Assembly (NCBI GenBank): GCA_028689495.1 | Contig: JAQTWB010000003.1 | Location: 1-64,000 of the forward strand | From: a bacterium | GTDB lineage: Bacteria > Bdellovibrionota_C > UBA2361 > SZUA-149 > JAQTWB01 | Direction of reading: 5' to 3' | Length of the DNA: 64,000 nt | In this document: in pieces, positions 49,306 to 58,410 of the stretch | Position numbering within the stretch: position 1 is the first letter of the stretch | Layout: each line of letters opens with the position of its first letter | Notes under the pieces: model-generated | The model's database searches: none | Seen by the model: the letters and a program-made list of their open reading frames with translations, nothing else | What the model was told of the DNA's origin: nothing | Position numbers and translations under genes: made by a program

Positions 49306-50061
49306 CTACATCGCCATGCCGCCATTCACGCCAACAATCTGCCCCGTCATATAACGGGCATATGGGGAAGCAAGAAAAAGCACAACCCCGGCAATATCTT
49401 CAGGCTGACCAAGGCGACCAAGTGGCACCTTTTCCAACAGGGACCGGGTAGCGTCCTCACCCATTCCGGAAGTCATGTCAGTGGTAATATAACCCGGGGT
49501 CACAGCATTTACCGTCACTCCACGACTGCCGAGCTCGCGGGCCAAACTTTTTGTCAGGCCAAAAAGCCCGGACTTTGAAGCCGAATAAGCCACCTGTCCA
49601 GCATTCCCCGTCTCACCAATGACCGAACTGATATTGATGATTGCCCCACTGCGCTGCTTCATCATCTGCCGCGACACAGCCTTGCTGCAATAAAAGACTC
49701 CTGACAGGTTGATATCAATTGTTCTCTTCCAGTCGTCAACTTTGGTTCGCGCCAGCAGGCCATCAATTGCCACTCCTGCGTTATTGACCAGCACATCAAG
49801 TCGGCCATGACGGGCGACTATCCCCTTGATGCCTTCGTCCACCGCATCAGGATCAGAGACATCAAAACAAAGGGCTTCGGCACTACCTCCGCGGCCAATA
49901 ATCTCACTGACAAGAGCTTCCGACGCCGCTGCACTGCGCGAGTAATTAACAACCACATGAGCACCGGAAGCAGCGAACTGCGCGCAAATTGCACTGCCGA
50001 TTCCACGACCACCGCCCGTAACGAGCACTACCTGTTCAGACAAGGAAAATTCCAGCGACAT
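49306..50061 (-). CDS. fabG: 3-oxoacyl-ACP reductase
   Basis: SDR TGGGRGIG, YSASKSGLFGLTKSLA, C-terminal YMTGQIVGVNGGM. Confidence 0.93.
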   Translation of the reverse strand: MSLEFSLSEQVVLVTGGGRGIGSAICAQFAASGAHVVVNYSRSAAASEALVSEIIGRGGSAEALCFDVSDPDAVDEGIKGIVARHGRLDVLVNNAGVAIDGLLARTKVDDWKRTIDINLSGVFYCSKAVSRQMMKQRSGAIINISSVIGETGNAGQVAYSASKSGLFGLTKSLARELGSRGVTVNAVTPGYITTDMTSGMGEDATRSLLEKVPLGRLGQPEDIAGVVLFLASPYARYMTGQIVGVNGGMAM

Positions 50062-50144
50062 CCATCCCCCATTTAGTTGTTATAGCGATTGAAAATAACG
50101 AGAAACTGCATAGTGACGGCTCAAGCCTATTCCGACAAACATTG

Positions 50145-51263
50145 TCAGGCGCCGTTACCCCCGACAAGAAGAGAAACCTCCGAGCCTTCCTCAACCGATT
50201 CTTCAAGCCGACAGATCTCCGAAGAAATCTTCGTCGTCATCCCCTTGTCGATGAAATTTTTTGCGGCGGCGATCGCGCTCTTCACCGAACGGGCCCCGGA
50301 TGCGCCATGCAGCACAACCGCAAGATTCCTTAGCCCCAGAAGCGGCGCTCCGCCGTGTGCGGTATGATCGAACTTCTCGCGAAAGACCTTGCGGAACACG
50401 TCTCGTGAAAGCCCCATACCAATCTGATTTATCACCCCCTGGGTGGCTTCAAGACGAAGCTGGTCGGCAATCAGACGAACACAGCCTTCGAGAGACTTGA
50501 GAACAATATTGCCAATAAATCCGTCACAAACAATCACATCCACCTTGTCACTGGCGATATCGCGGCCCTCGACAAACCCGCAATAATTGATCATCGACAT
50601 ACTACCCATCTCAACAGCGGCAGCACGAATCACATCGTTACCTTTGACAGGCTCAGTGCCATTAGAAAGTAAGCCGACCCGCGGTTTTTCAACGCCAAAA
50701 AGAGTTGTGTAATAAATCGACCCCATCACAGCAAACTGTGTCAAGTTGTGGGCATGGCTGTCGACATTGGCACCAATATCAAGAAGAACATTTGGATTTC
50801 CGTCACCAACAACGGGAATGATTGAAGCAATCGCCGGCCGCTCTATCCCGGGAAGAAAACCATAAATCACACGCCCGGCCGCCATCATCGCCCCGGTATT
50901 CCCGGTGCTGATCATGGCCGAAGCACGACCTTCTTTGACCAGACGAAATGCCTTGCACATACTGGCATCGGGTTTGCGCCGCACGGCACGAGCCGGCGAT
51001 TCATCCATGCCGATAAACTCAGCGGAATGAACGATATCAAGCCCAAGTGACTGGGCTCCAAGTGATGATATAACTGATTTTAATTCGTCTTCGGGACCGA
51101 CGAGAACAGACTTGATTCCAAAATCTTTACAGGCCTGGACAGCGCCTTCAATGATTGGCCCATGTCCGTGATCCCCTCCAAGGGTATCAACGGCAATTCT
51201 GCAGTCACCCTCCCCCTTTACTGTCATAGTTGAGGATGGTTGTGTGCTGCTTGCCTGTGTCAT
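50145..51263 (-). CDS. plsX: Phosphate acyltransferase PlsX
   Basis: IAVDTLGGDHGHGPIIEGA; SAEFIGMDESPARAVRRKPDASM; GNTGAMMAAG. Start approximate. Confidence 0.93.
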   Translation of the reverse strand: MTQASSTQPSSTMTVKGEGDCRIAVDTLGGDHGHGPIIEGAVQACKDFGIKSVLVGPEDELKSVISSLGAQSLGLDIVHSAEFIGMDESPARAVRRKPDASMCKAFRLVKEGRASAMISTGNTGAMMAAGRVIYGFLPGIERPAIASIIPVVGDGNPNVLLDIGANVDSHAHNLTQFAVMGSIYYTTLFGVEKPRVGLLSNGTEPVKGNDVIRAAAVEMGSMSMINYCGFVEGRDIASDKVDVIVCDGFIGNIVLKSLEGCVRLIADQLRLEATQGVINQIGMGLSRDVFRKVFREKFDHTAHGGAPLLGLRNLAVVLHGASGARSVKSAIAAAKNFIDKGMTTKISSEICRLEESVEEGSEVSLLVGGNGA

Positions 51264-51326
51264 TTGTCTTGTGTCATTCCCTGCATGTGAGTGAAGTAGT
51301 GGAACACCTACCAATAGGCTACTACT

Positions 51327-51518
51327 TCACGCCTCCGCTTCGCCCTGAGCGCCGAGATACTGCTTCCCGCGGTACTGCCCACAATTCAGGCAAATCGAGT
51401 GAGGCCGAACAGTCTCACCACAATTCGGACAAGTAGGTGCATGAGAAGGAGCAAGTGAATGATGGGCTCTTCTCATGTTTCTTTTTGATTTTGAGGTCTT
51501 TCTCTTTGGCGCCTGCAT
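51327..51518 (-). CDS. rpmF: 50S ribosomal protein L32
   Basis: PKRKTSKSKRNMRRAHHSL…CPNCGETVRPHSICLNCGQYRGKQY. Confidence 0.96.
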   Translation of the reverse strand: MQAPKRKTSKSKRNMRRAHHSLAPSHAPTCPNCGETVRPHSICLNCGQYRGKQYLGAQGEAEA

Positions 51519-51773
51519 CTTCTTCTCTCCAGAAGGCTTAATCTCAGCTTCAGATTACCTGAAGCGATGTATCCGTTTTTATCACAAGCCCGCCATATAA
51601 CTTCGGACATAATCCGATCGATTACCTGATCGAAACTCGTTACTTCAATTTGAAATCAATTTGAAATTCACCCCACAGCGACCAACAAGTAACCACTGCG
51701 GGCAGCTGCTCTTAAACGATCTGCGGGACAAACTCAAGCCGTGGCCATGAAAAGTCCGCCACGGAGGTCCGCA

Positions 51774-52343
51774 TCAATGAATCTTCATCTGCTGCAATAT
51801 GCGAAAAGGAAAACGTCCGTCACTGCTACTATCAACCTCATCCGGATCTCCAGACAGTGAAAGCTCACACTCCGGCAAGCCAACATCTTCACAAGTAAGG
51901 GTAAAAGGCACTGAAAGCATTACAATTTCCTCAACTGTCTGAGAAGTGTCCACTGAATCCCCTTCGTAATATGACAGTGCGACATCGTCACATTCCACGT
52001 CCCCACGGCGTGAGCCATCAGCCCTGTGCGGCTTATACACCATATCTATCGGAATTGAGTAAAGACGATTAATATCCTTCAGGCATCGGGAGCAGCTGGT
52101 GCTCAGTTCAAAATTAATCCGGCCTTTAAGCACAACTGTCGTCCCTTCGGCATAAATCTTCAGATGCGCCTCAGCTCCAATCGGAAAAGAGAACTGCTGT
52201 CCGGCTACAGTGGGAACAGCCTTACCCTGCTCACCAGCGAGTGTGGTCCAAGGCGCATTCGCCCTCTCACTCAAGCGATCCTCAGCCAAAGTCAGATGGA
52301 AGTCGAGACCATCAACCGGAATGTTACCAACGCGAATAATCAT
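51774..52343 (-). CDS. DUF177/YceD family protein
   Basis: CSRCLKDI motif and position upstream of rpmF-plsX. Confidence 0.85.
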   Translation of the reverse strand: MIIRVGNIPVDGLDFHLTLAEDRLSERANAPWTTLAGEQGKAVPTVAGQQFSFPIGAEAHLKIYAEGTTVVLKGRINFELSTSCSRCLKDINRLYSIPIDMVYKPHRADGSRRGDVECDDVALSYYEGDSVDTSQTVEEIVMLSVPFTLTCEDVGLPECELSLSGDPDEVDSSSDGRFPFRILQQMKIH

Positions 52344-52769
52344 CAACAATTCTCTCGTGGAAAACAAGTTGAACATCGCAGCCGCAAACCTTTGCCGCCG
52401 CCCAACCGAAATTTCAGCAGCGGTCTACTATCAGGAAATTTCGCTCTATTCCAGTGCAGCGAAAATAAATCCTAGCCTGGTCGTATGGTCGCTGCTCTGA
52501 AGCTCCAAATATACTGCTGGAGATTAAGGTGTTCTGGATAGGGAGGATTAAAGTGCGAGCAATACATAGACCCTTCCCACTGCAACTGATTCACCCCGGC
52601 AATCGATACTGAAGCAGCATCAAGCCTTGCCAGCCGGCTGGGCTGATTGTAGGGTGGCGACCTCCATTCTTGAAACAGTGGCCGCAGCCGCGTTTGATGA
52701 GCTGCAACAAGACGCAAATAAGATGTTAAATTGGGCTGAATTGCCTTCGTATTAGTTTAGAGAGGATTT

Positions 52770-53234
52770 ATGGCAATAAACAAAGTATTTCTCCTCGGCA
52801 ATCTCGGTGCCGACCCCGAACTGCGCTACACAACTGGTCAGAACGCGGTCTGTCAATTGCGCATTGCAACAACTGAAAAAAGAAAAGGTGCCGACGGCAA
52901 CTGGTCCGATCACACTGAATGGCACCAGGTTGTTGTCTGGGGCAAACAGGCAGAAAACTGCAAGCAATACCTCGCCAAGGGTCGTCAGGCATTTATTGAA
53001 GGCCGATTACAAACAAGAAAGTGGCAGGACAAAGAAGGCAACAACCGTTACTCAACTGAAATCGTTGCCAGCAACGTGCAGTTTGTCGGTGGCCGCGGCG
53101 AATCTTCGTCACAAGGTAGTTACCAGGGCAACAACTCCATGCCTGACTTTGGCGGCGACACAATGGACGACCCATTTGCCTCAGTTAAGCCGGCAGAATC
53201 CATATCCCTGGACGACGACGATATCCCGTTCTGA
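52770..53234 (+). CDS. ssb: Single-stranded DNA-binding protein
   Basis: INKVFLLGNLGADPELRYT; C-terminal acidic tip DDDDIPF. Confidence 0.97.
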   Translation: MAINKVFLLGNLGADPELRYTTGQNAVCQLRIATTEKRKGADGNWSDHTEWHQVVVWGKQAENCKQYLAKGRQAFIEGRLQTRKWQDKEGNNRYSTEIVASNVQFVGGRGESSSQGSYQGNNSMPDFGGDTMDDPFASVKPAESISLDDDDIPF

Positions 53235-53260
53235 GCAACCAGAAACTAATACGGCAACAG

Positions 53261-54172
53261 ATGTCGGCAATTATTATTCACGGCGGCGCCGGCAACTGGC
53301 GAGAATCTCAACTTGCTGCGGCGCGCCGGGCGTTGCCAATCATCCTCCAAAGCTGCTGGACGATCCTGCAAAACGGCGCCTCTGCGGTTGACGTTGTTGT
53401 TGAAGCAGTCCGGCAGCTGGAAGATGCAACCTGTTTTAATGCCGGACACGGCAGCGTAGAAAATGACGAGCAGCAACCAGAGATGGATGCGATAGTCATC
53501 AACGGTCAGGACATCAGCTTTGGCGCAGTAGCCGGATTGTCGCGTATCGGCAACCCTGTGCTCCTTGCCAATACCGTAAGAACTTCTTCCCCGCATAGCT
53601 TCCTGATTGCCGCTGGAGCCGAGCGTTTTGCCATGGAACAAGGGTTTAACCTTTGTTCGCCAGAGGCACTACTCACCCCACAACAAAATGCGCTATCTAC
53701 TCCAGCCTCCGAAACAGAAAAACCAGAAACAGAAAAGCCTGACACAGAAAAATATGGCGTCTCCGATACCGTCGGCGCCTGCGTCCTCGACAACTTGGGA
53801 AATTTCGCGTCAGCCCTTTCAACCGGAGGCACCAGAGGTAAGAAAAAAGGACGGGTTGGCGACGTACCAGTCATCGGCTCCGGCGCCTATGCCTCGAACA
53901 AGCTCGGAGCAGTAGCTGCCACCGGCCGCGGCGAAGATATTATGCGATCGATTCTCGCCTATTCGGTCGCCCTGACACTTCCTGGCACGATATCAACAGA
54001 ACAAGCCTGCCAGCAAGGCATCGAGCAGCTTGAAAATATCTGCGGCAAAAGTGAAATCGGACTTATCTGCCTGAATATCAAAGGGAATATCGGCTGGCAC
54101 TTTAACACCAAGGCCATGCCCGGGGGACATATCTCCAGCTCTTCCCCTGCCCCTTCCATCTTTGGCTGTTGA
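53261..54172 (+). CDS. Isoaspartyl peptidase/L-asparaginase family (Ntn hydrolase)
   Basis: IIIHGGAGNW; FNAGHGSV; DTVGACVLDNLGNFASALSTGG (autoprocessing Thr); GDVPVIGSGAYA. Confidence 0.93.
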   Translation: MSAIIIHGGAGNWRESQLAAARRALPIILQSCWTILQNGASAVDVVVEAVRQLEDATCFNAGHGSVENDEQQPEMDAIVINGQDISFGAVAGLSRIGNPVLLANTVRTSSPHSFLIAAGAERFAMEQGFNLCSPEALLTPQQNALSTPASETEKPETEKPDTEKYGVSDTVGACVLDNLGNFASALSTGGTRGKKKGRVGDVPVIGSGAYASNKLGAVAATGRGEDIMRSILAYSVALTLPGTISTEQACQQGIEQLENICGKSEIGLICLNIKGNIGWHFNTKAMPGGHISSSSPAPSIFGC

Positions 54173-54721
54173 TATCTTTGACGGCTGATTATCTTCAACT
54201 ACGAACTATTCCACCCAGGCTCAGCTGCCCCGGTAAATTTCCGACCTTGCAAATAATATAATTCTGGTCTAAGGTGCCGCGCCATTAGCCCTGTAAACAG
54301 TCTCATACAGTCTGCATGTAGCGAAGAAGCACCAGCTTCACTCGTTCCTGCTTTTGGTTAACCCTAACTCAGTAGATGCGGCATTTTTGCATTCTACACG
54401 CTGGAAGTAATCCAGTGCGAAGTGACGGCCGAGACAGTTGCTCATGGAAAATTGCTGGCAAAATATCCAGCATGATTTACTCCGGACAAACTGACCGGCG
54501 CACATCAGGGTTGAACTTAGGTAATAAACGCACTTGAAATCTTCTGATCCGCAATCAGGCGAGTCAGCCACAAGTAAGTGCGTGCGAACAATCGCAACAG
54601 GAAGGCATGCCAGGCTCTGGTCCAATGTCCGTTTGCCCATGGAGTTCACCCAACAGTGTCTCCAAGCAACACGAAACAGATAACACCAGATCTCGACACC
54701 ATCCCGCTACATCAATAGAAC

Positions 54722-56956
54722 GTGGAGACCACTACTATGTCCGCTAACGCAATGTCTGCTAACACTCTTAAAGCAGAAGCAGTTGAAGTAACCGAAGAAG
54801 TAATCGAATTTGCCAACCTCGGATTATCCGAGGATATTTTGAGAGCAATCGCCGATTCCGGTTATACAACACCAACAGAAATTCAGCGCCAGATGATTCC
54901 GCATGTTCTCGCCGGCAGAGATGTTCTCGGCCAGGCACAGACAGGAACCGGCAAAACCGCCGCTTTCGCCCTGCCGCTTCTCGCCCGCCTGTCCGCCGAC
55001 AAGCGCGAACCGCAGGTATTGGTTCTCGCGCCAACCCGTGAGCTGGCCTTACAGGTCTCTGAATCTTTCAAACGTTACGCAACTCATATTCCCGGCTTCT
55101 CGGTCGCAGCGATCTACGGCGGGCAGGCATACCCGGCACAGCTTCGCGACCTGAAGCGCGGCGTGCAGGTTGTTGTCGGCACACCTGGCCGGATTATGGA
55201 CCACATGCGTCGCGGCACACTTTCACTCAATTCTCTTGACTACCTCGTTCTCGATGAAGCCGACGAAATGCTGCGCATGGGTTTTGCCGAAGACGTGGAA
55301 TGGATTGTCGATCAGATACCAGAAAGCACACACGGCGCTCTTTTCTCGGCAACCATGCCGACCGAAATCCGCCGCGTAGCCCAGAAGTTTCTTGAGTCAC
55401 CAGTTGAAATTTCTATCGGTGGTAAAACCAGCGCCGCAACAACTATCCGCCAGCGATTCTGGCAAGTAAGTGGACAACACAAGCTCGATGCCCTGACACG
55501 TATTCTCGAAGTTGAAGATACTGCTGGCGTCCTGATCTTTGTTCGCACCAAGACCGCTACCGCTGAAGTAGCCGACAACCTGCTCTCACGCGGATTTAAG
55601 GCGACAGCACTCAACGGCGACATCGCCCAAAACCAACGGGAAATGACAATCGAATCGCTACGCTCTGGCCGCATCGATATCGTTGTTGCTACCGACGTTG
55701 CCGCACGGGGAATCGACGTGGAGCGTATCAGCCACGTCATTAACTATGACGCGCCATACGACAGTGAATCCTACATTCACCGCATCGGCCGTACTGGTCG
55801 TGCCGGTCGCAGTGGAGAAGCGATTATCTTCATCGCGCCGAAAGAGGGCTATATCCTGAAACGCATTGAAAAAGTCATGCATAGCCGCATTGAGCCAATG
55901 ACTTTGCCAACCGTCAAGGAAGTCAATCAAAAACGTATCGGTCGATTGAAGGAAAAGATTCAAAAAGAACTTTCTTCCCCAAGATTCCAGAAAATGATGC
56001 CGGCATACATGGGCATCGTTCACGACCTGGTTCTTGATTCCGAACTGTCACTGGAAGAAGTCGCCGCCGCACTCATCACTTTAAGTGCCGGCAAAACTGA
56101 CTTCCTGCTCAATGAAGAACGACGTGCGGAGAGAGAAAGTCGTGAACCACGCCGCGAATACGAAGGCCGTGGCAATTCGCGGGACGGACGTGGCTCATCA
56201 AGAGAAGCACGCCCTTATCGCGAACGCCGTGACTCTGACTCGCGAGGCGAGAGACGCCCATACCGTGATCGAGGTGAATCAAGTGGTCGAGGAGATCGTT
56301 ACAGACCAGCTGAAAAAGGCCAATACAACAAGCCTCGCGACAACTCGGAACAGCGTGAATTCTCCCAGGCCGCAGCGACAGCACGGGCTGAGCGATTTGG
56401 CTCTGAAGAAAAGCGTGAATACACTCCGCGCAAACCCGCAGAAAGTCGACGAGATTACTCCGCCGGAGAAACTAGGGAAGGCAGCAAAGCACCTCGCAGT
56501 GACCGCTTCAACTCTGATGAAAAACGCGCTTATGCCCCTCGCGGAGAGCGCTTCAAATCAGAAGAGAAACGTCCTTATGCTCCGCGCAAAACAAGTGACA
56601 GTCGACGTGAGTTCTCCGCCGGAGATGCTGGAAAGGCACCGCGCAGTGACCGTTTCGGCTCTGATGAAAAGCGTCCATATACCCCTCGCGGAGAACGCTT
56701 CAAATCAGACGAAAAACGTCCATACGCACCGCGCAAAACAAGTGACAGTCGACGTGACTTTTCTGCTGCAGATGCCGGAAAGGCGCCGCGTGGCAAAAGC
56801 CCACAAGGTGAAAAATCAAGCTTTGCCCCGTGGAAAGACAACAAATCGGCAGGCAAAAAGTTTCATGGCTCTGCTTCAGGTGGGAAAAATCAGGAACGAA
56901 AATTTTCTGGACCAAAGAAAAGCTCACGTCAAGCCGGCCCAGGACGAAAGCGCTAA
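54722..56956 (+). CDS. DEAD-box RNA helicase (DeaD/CsdA-like) with long basic repetitive C-terminal tail
   Basis: AQTGTGKTAAFALP, PTRELALQV, LDEADEML, SAT, HRIGRTGRAGR; tail with repeated ERFKSDEKRPYAPRKTSDSRR units. Confidence 0.95.
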   Translation: METTTMSANAMSANTLKAEAVEVTEEVIEFANLGLSEDILRAIADSGYTTPTEIQRQMIPHVLAGRDVLGQAQTGTGKTAAFALPLLARLSADKREPQVLVLAPTRELALQVSESFKRYATHIPGFSVAAIYGGQAYPAQLRDLKRGVQVVVGTPGRIMDHMRRGTLSLNSLDYLVLDEADEMLRMGFAEDVEWIVDQIPESTHGALFSATMPTEIRRVAQKFLESPVEISIGGKTSAATTIRQRFWQVSGQHKLDALTRILEVEDTAGVLIFVRTKTATAEVADNLLSRGFKATALNGDIAQNQREMTIESLRSGRIDIVVATDVAARGIDVERISHVINYDAPYDSESYIHRIGRTGRAGRSGEAIIFIAPKEGYILKRIEKVMHSRIEPMTLPTVKEVNQKRIGRLKEKIQKELSSPRFQKMMPAYMGIVHDLVLDSELSLEEVAAALITLSAGKTDFLLNEERRAERESREPRREYEGRGNSRDGRGSSREARPYRERRDSDSRGERRPYRDRGESSGRGDRYRPAEKGQYNKPRDNSEQREFSQAAATARAERFGSEEKREYTPRKPAESRRDYSAGETREGSKAPRSDRFNSDEKRAYAPRGERFKSEEKRPYAPRKTSDSRREFSAGDAGKAPRSDRFGSDEKRPYTPRGERFKSDEKRPYAPRKTSDSRRDFSAADAGKAPRGKSPQGEKSSFAPWKDNKSAGKKFHGSASGGKNQERKFSGPKKSSRQAGPGRKR

Positions 56957-56961
56957 TTAAA

Positions 56962-57021
56962 CGGGTGACAACACCCGGGAGTATCGGTAAGAGTGTTTAC
57001 ATTACCTTCTCCGATACTCCC
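56962..57021. terminator. Two consecutive hairpins 3' of the helicase gene
   Basis: cgggtg-acaa-cacccg (56962-56977) and gggagtatcgg…ccgatactccc (56977-56987/57011-57021); no T-tract after the second. Confidence 0.5.
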
Positions 57022-57062
57022 CGCCTGACAAATCTCCGTTATGTGTAGAAATAACGTTGTTC

Positions 57063-57117
57063 CTGCCCATTGAGGAAACTCACTGGGCAGAAGCACTGCT
57101 TGTTTTTTTAACGGAGG
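57063..57117 (+). promoter_or_regulatory. Leader hairpin ctgccca…tgggcag, T-tract and strong SD
   Basis: 7-bp stem (57063-57069/57084-57090), aagcactgctt-gttttttta, then ggaggtttttATG at 57123. Confidence 0.45.
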
Positions 57118-57122
57118 TTTTT

Positions 57123-58262
57123 ATGAACACAACATTCAATCGCAATCCATACACAAACCCGCTGGTCGTCGGACTGGCGACTTTGGCAAATTTGCTTTCT
57201 GAAGCCAAACTCAGTCAGCAATCAATCGTCCTCATTCATAAACATGTAGACAAGGCCAGTCAGGTCAATAGTCGTGGGTTCCACCTCAACTTGATTCACG
57301 CCACGGAGCTGGCCACCCCCAGCGCAGGCCCGACTCTGTTACAATTCCTGTCTTACTTGTTCCCCGCTCCATACAGCGTCGGAAGTATTAAGCAGCGTCT
57401 CCAGGAAGAAACGGCCGATGTCGTGATGACACTAATTGAGGAGCACCTCAAGGATGAGAACTCGGCCAATGAAGAAAAAGGCCATATCGTCAATCTATTG
57501 ACCCTGCTTCCATTGTTTTCTCATGGATTAAGTTGTCAACGCCTGACACTCATCGCCGAGAAGGCGCAAACATCCACACCGGGATTACTCGCAGCTCTGC
57601 TTCTCGGAATTAACAATTCCATTCGCGAAGTCCGTGCTCACACAAGTGACAGACTGCCGAAAAGCAGAACTGAAGAAGCAGAAAAAATGCTGGAAATCAG
57701 CGAACGACTACTTAACCATCAAAGCTTTGCGGTTGCTCTCGCGGCAACCAAGCTACTTGGCACTTTGGGGGTTCCGGTAAAAACGCTGAAAGTAAAGCTG
57801 CGCGAGCAAGCACTATCTTTTACCCATGCCGGAGCCTGGTCGGACGATCGTCAGATGGAGCTGGCAATTGCCAGTCTGGAGAGCTACCGTCGTATCTGGT
57901 CTGATGACATTGAATTCATGGAGACAGTCTTCTCGACAGTTCCCTTTGCCAACGATCTCTGGCGCGAACAGGCTGGATATTTCCTTGGGGGGCTTCCCGC
58001 AGAGCATCCGTTACAACTGGATTTGTTAAATTCATTTCGCGAACTGCCAAACCAGCAGCTGATTGCAATTGTTGCCGCTCATTGCTGGTTGCGTTACCCA
58101 AATGGTTCAGAAAACAGAATCGCCGCTCTGGAATTTGGCGTAAAACATGGAAATCGCGAACTTGCGAATTACTCAACTGCCGCTCTTTGTTGTAGCGCAT
58201 TGCAAAAATCGCAAGAAGCAACCGATGCCTTGATCGACCTCGCCGAGGATGGACATAGTTAA
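57123..58262 (+). CDS. Hypothetical alpha-helical (HEAT/ARM-like?) protein
   Basis: Leu/Ala-rich helical composition and good SD; fold assignment is impression only. Confidence 0.6.
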   Translation: MNTTFNRNPYTNPLVVGLATLANLLSEAKLSQQSIVLIHKHVDKASQVNSRGFHLNLIHATELATPSAGPTLLQFLSYLFPAPYSVGSIKQRLQEETADVVMTLIEEHLKDENSANEEKGHIVNLLTLLPLFSHGLSCQRLTLIAEKAQTSTPGLLAALLLGINNSIREVRAHTSDRLPKSRTEEAEKMLEISERLLNHQSFAVALAATKLLGTLGVPVKTLKVKLREQALSFTHAGAWSDDRQMELAIASLESYRRIWSDDIEFMETVFSTVPFANDLWREQAGYFLGGLPAEHPLQLDLLNSFRELPNQQLIAIVAAHCWLRYPNGSENRIAALEFGVKHGNRELANYSTAALCCSALQKSQEATDALIDLAEDGHS

Positions 58263-58374
58263 GGTGCTTGATAAGGCAAACGAACAAGGGAGGAGGAGAG
58301 TATCCAAAATCCCTGTTCGTTGCCAATTACGGTTTTTTGCAGTGCTTCAGCTTGTCGGGTTAGCTGTCATAACG

Positions 58375-58410
58375 GCATCTCAGCGGGCATCTCAGCGGGC
58401 ATCTCAGCGC
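58375..58410. repeat. Three tandem copies of the 12-mer gcatctcagcgg(c)
   Basis: 58375-58386, 58387-58398, 58399-58410; last copy differs at the final base; overlaps the stop codon of the large minus-strand gene. Confidence 0.9.

Noticed and set aside
56085-56960. 291-aa plus-strand ORF in another frame of the helicase tail
   Set aside because: Alternate-frame product of the repetitive tail; the DEAD-box reading frame is unambiguous.
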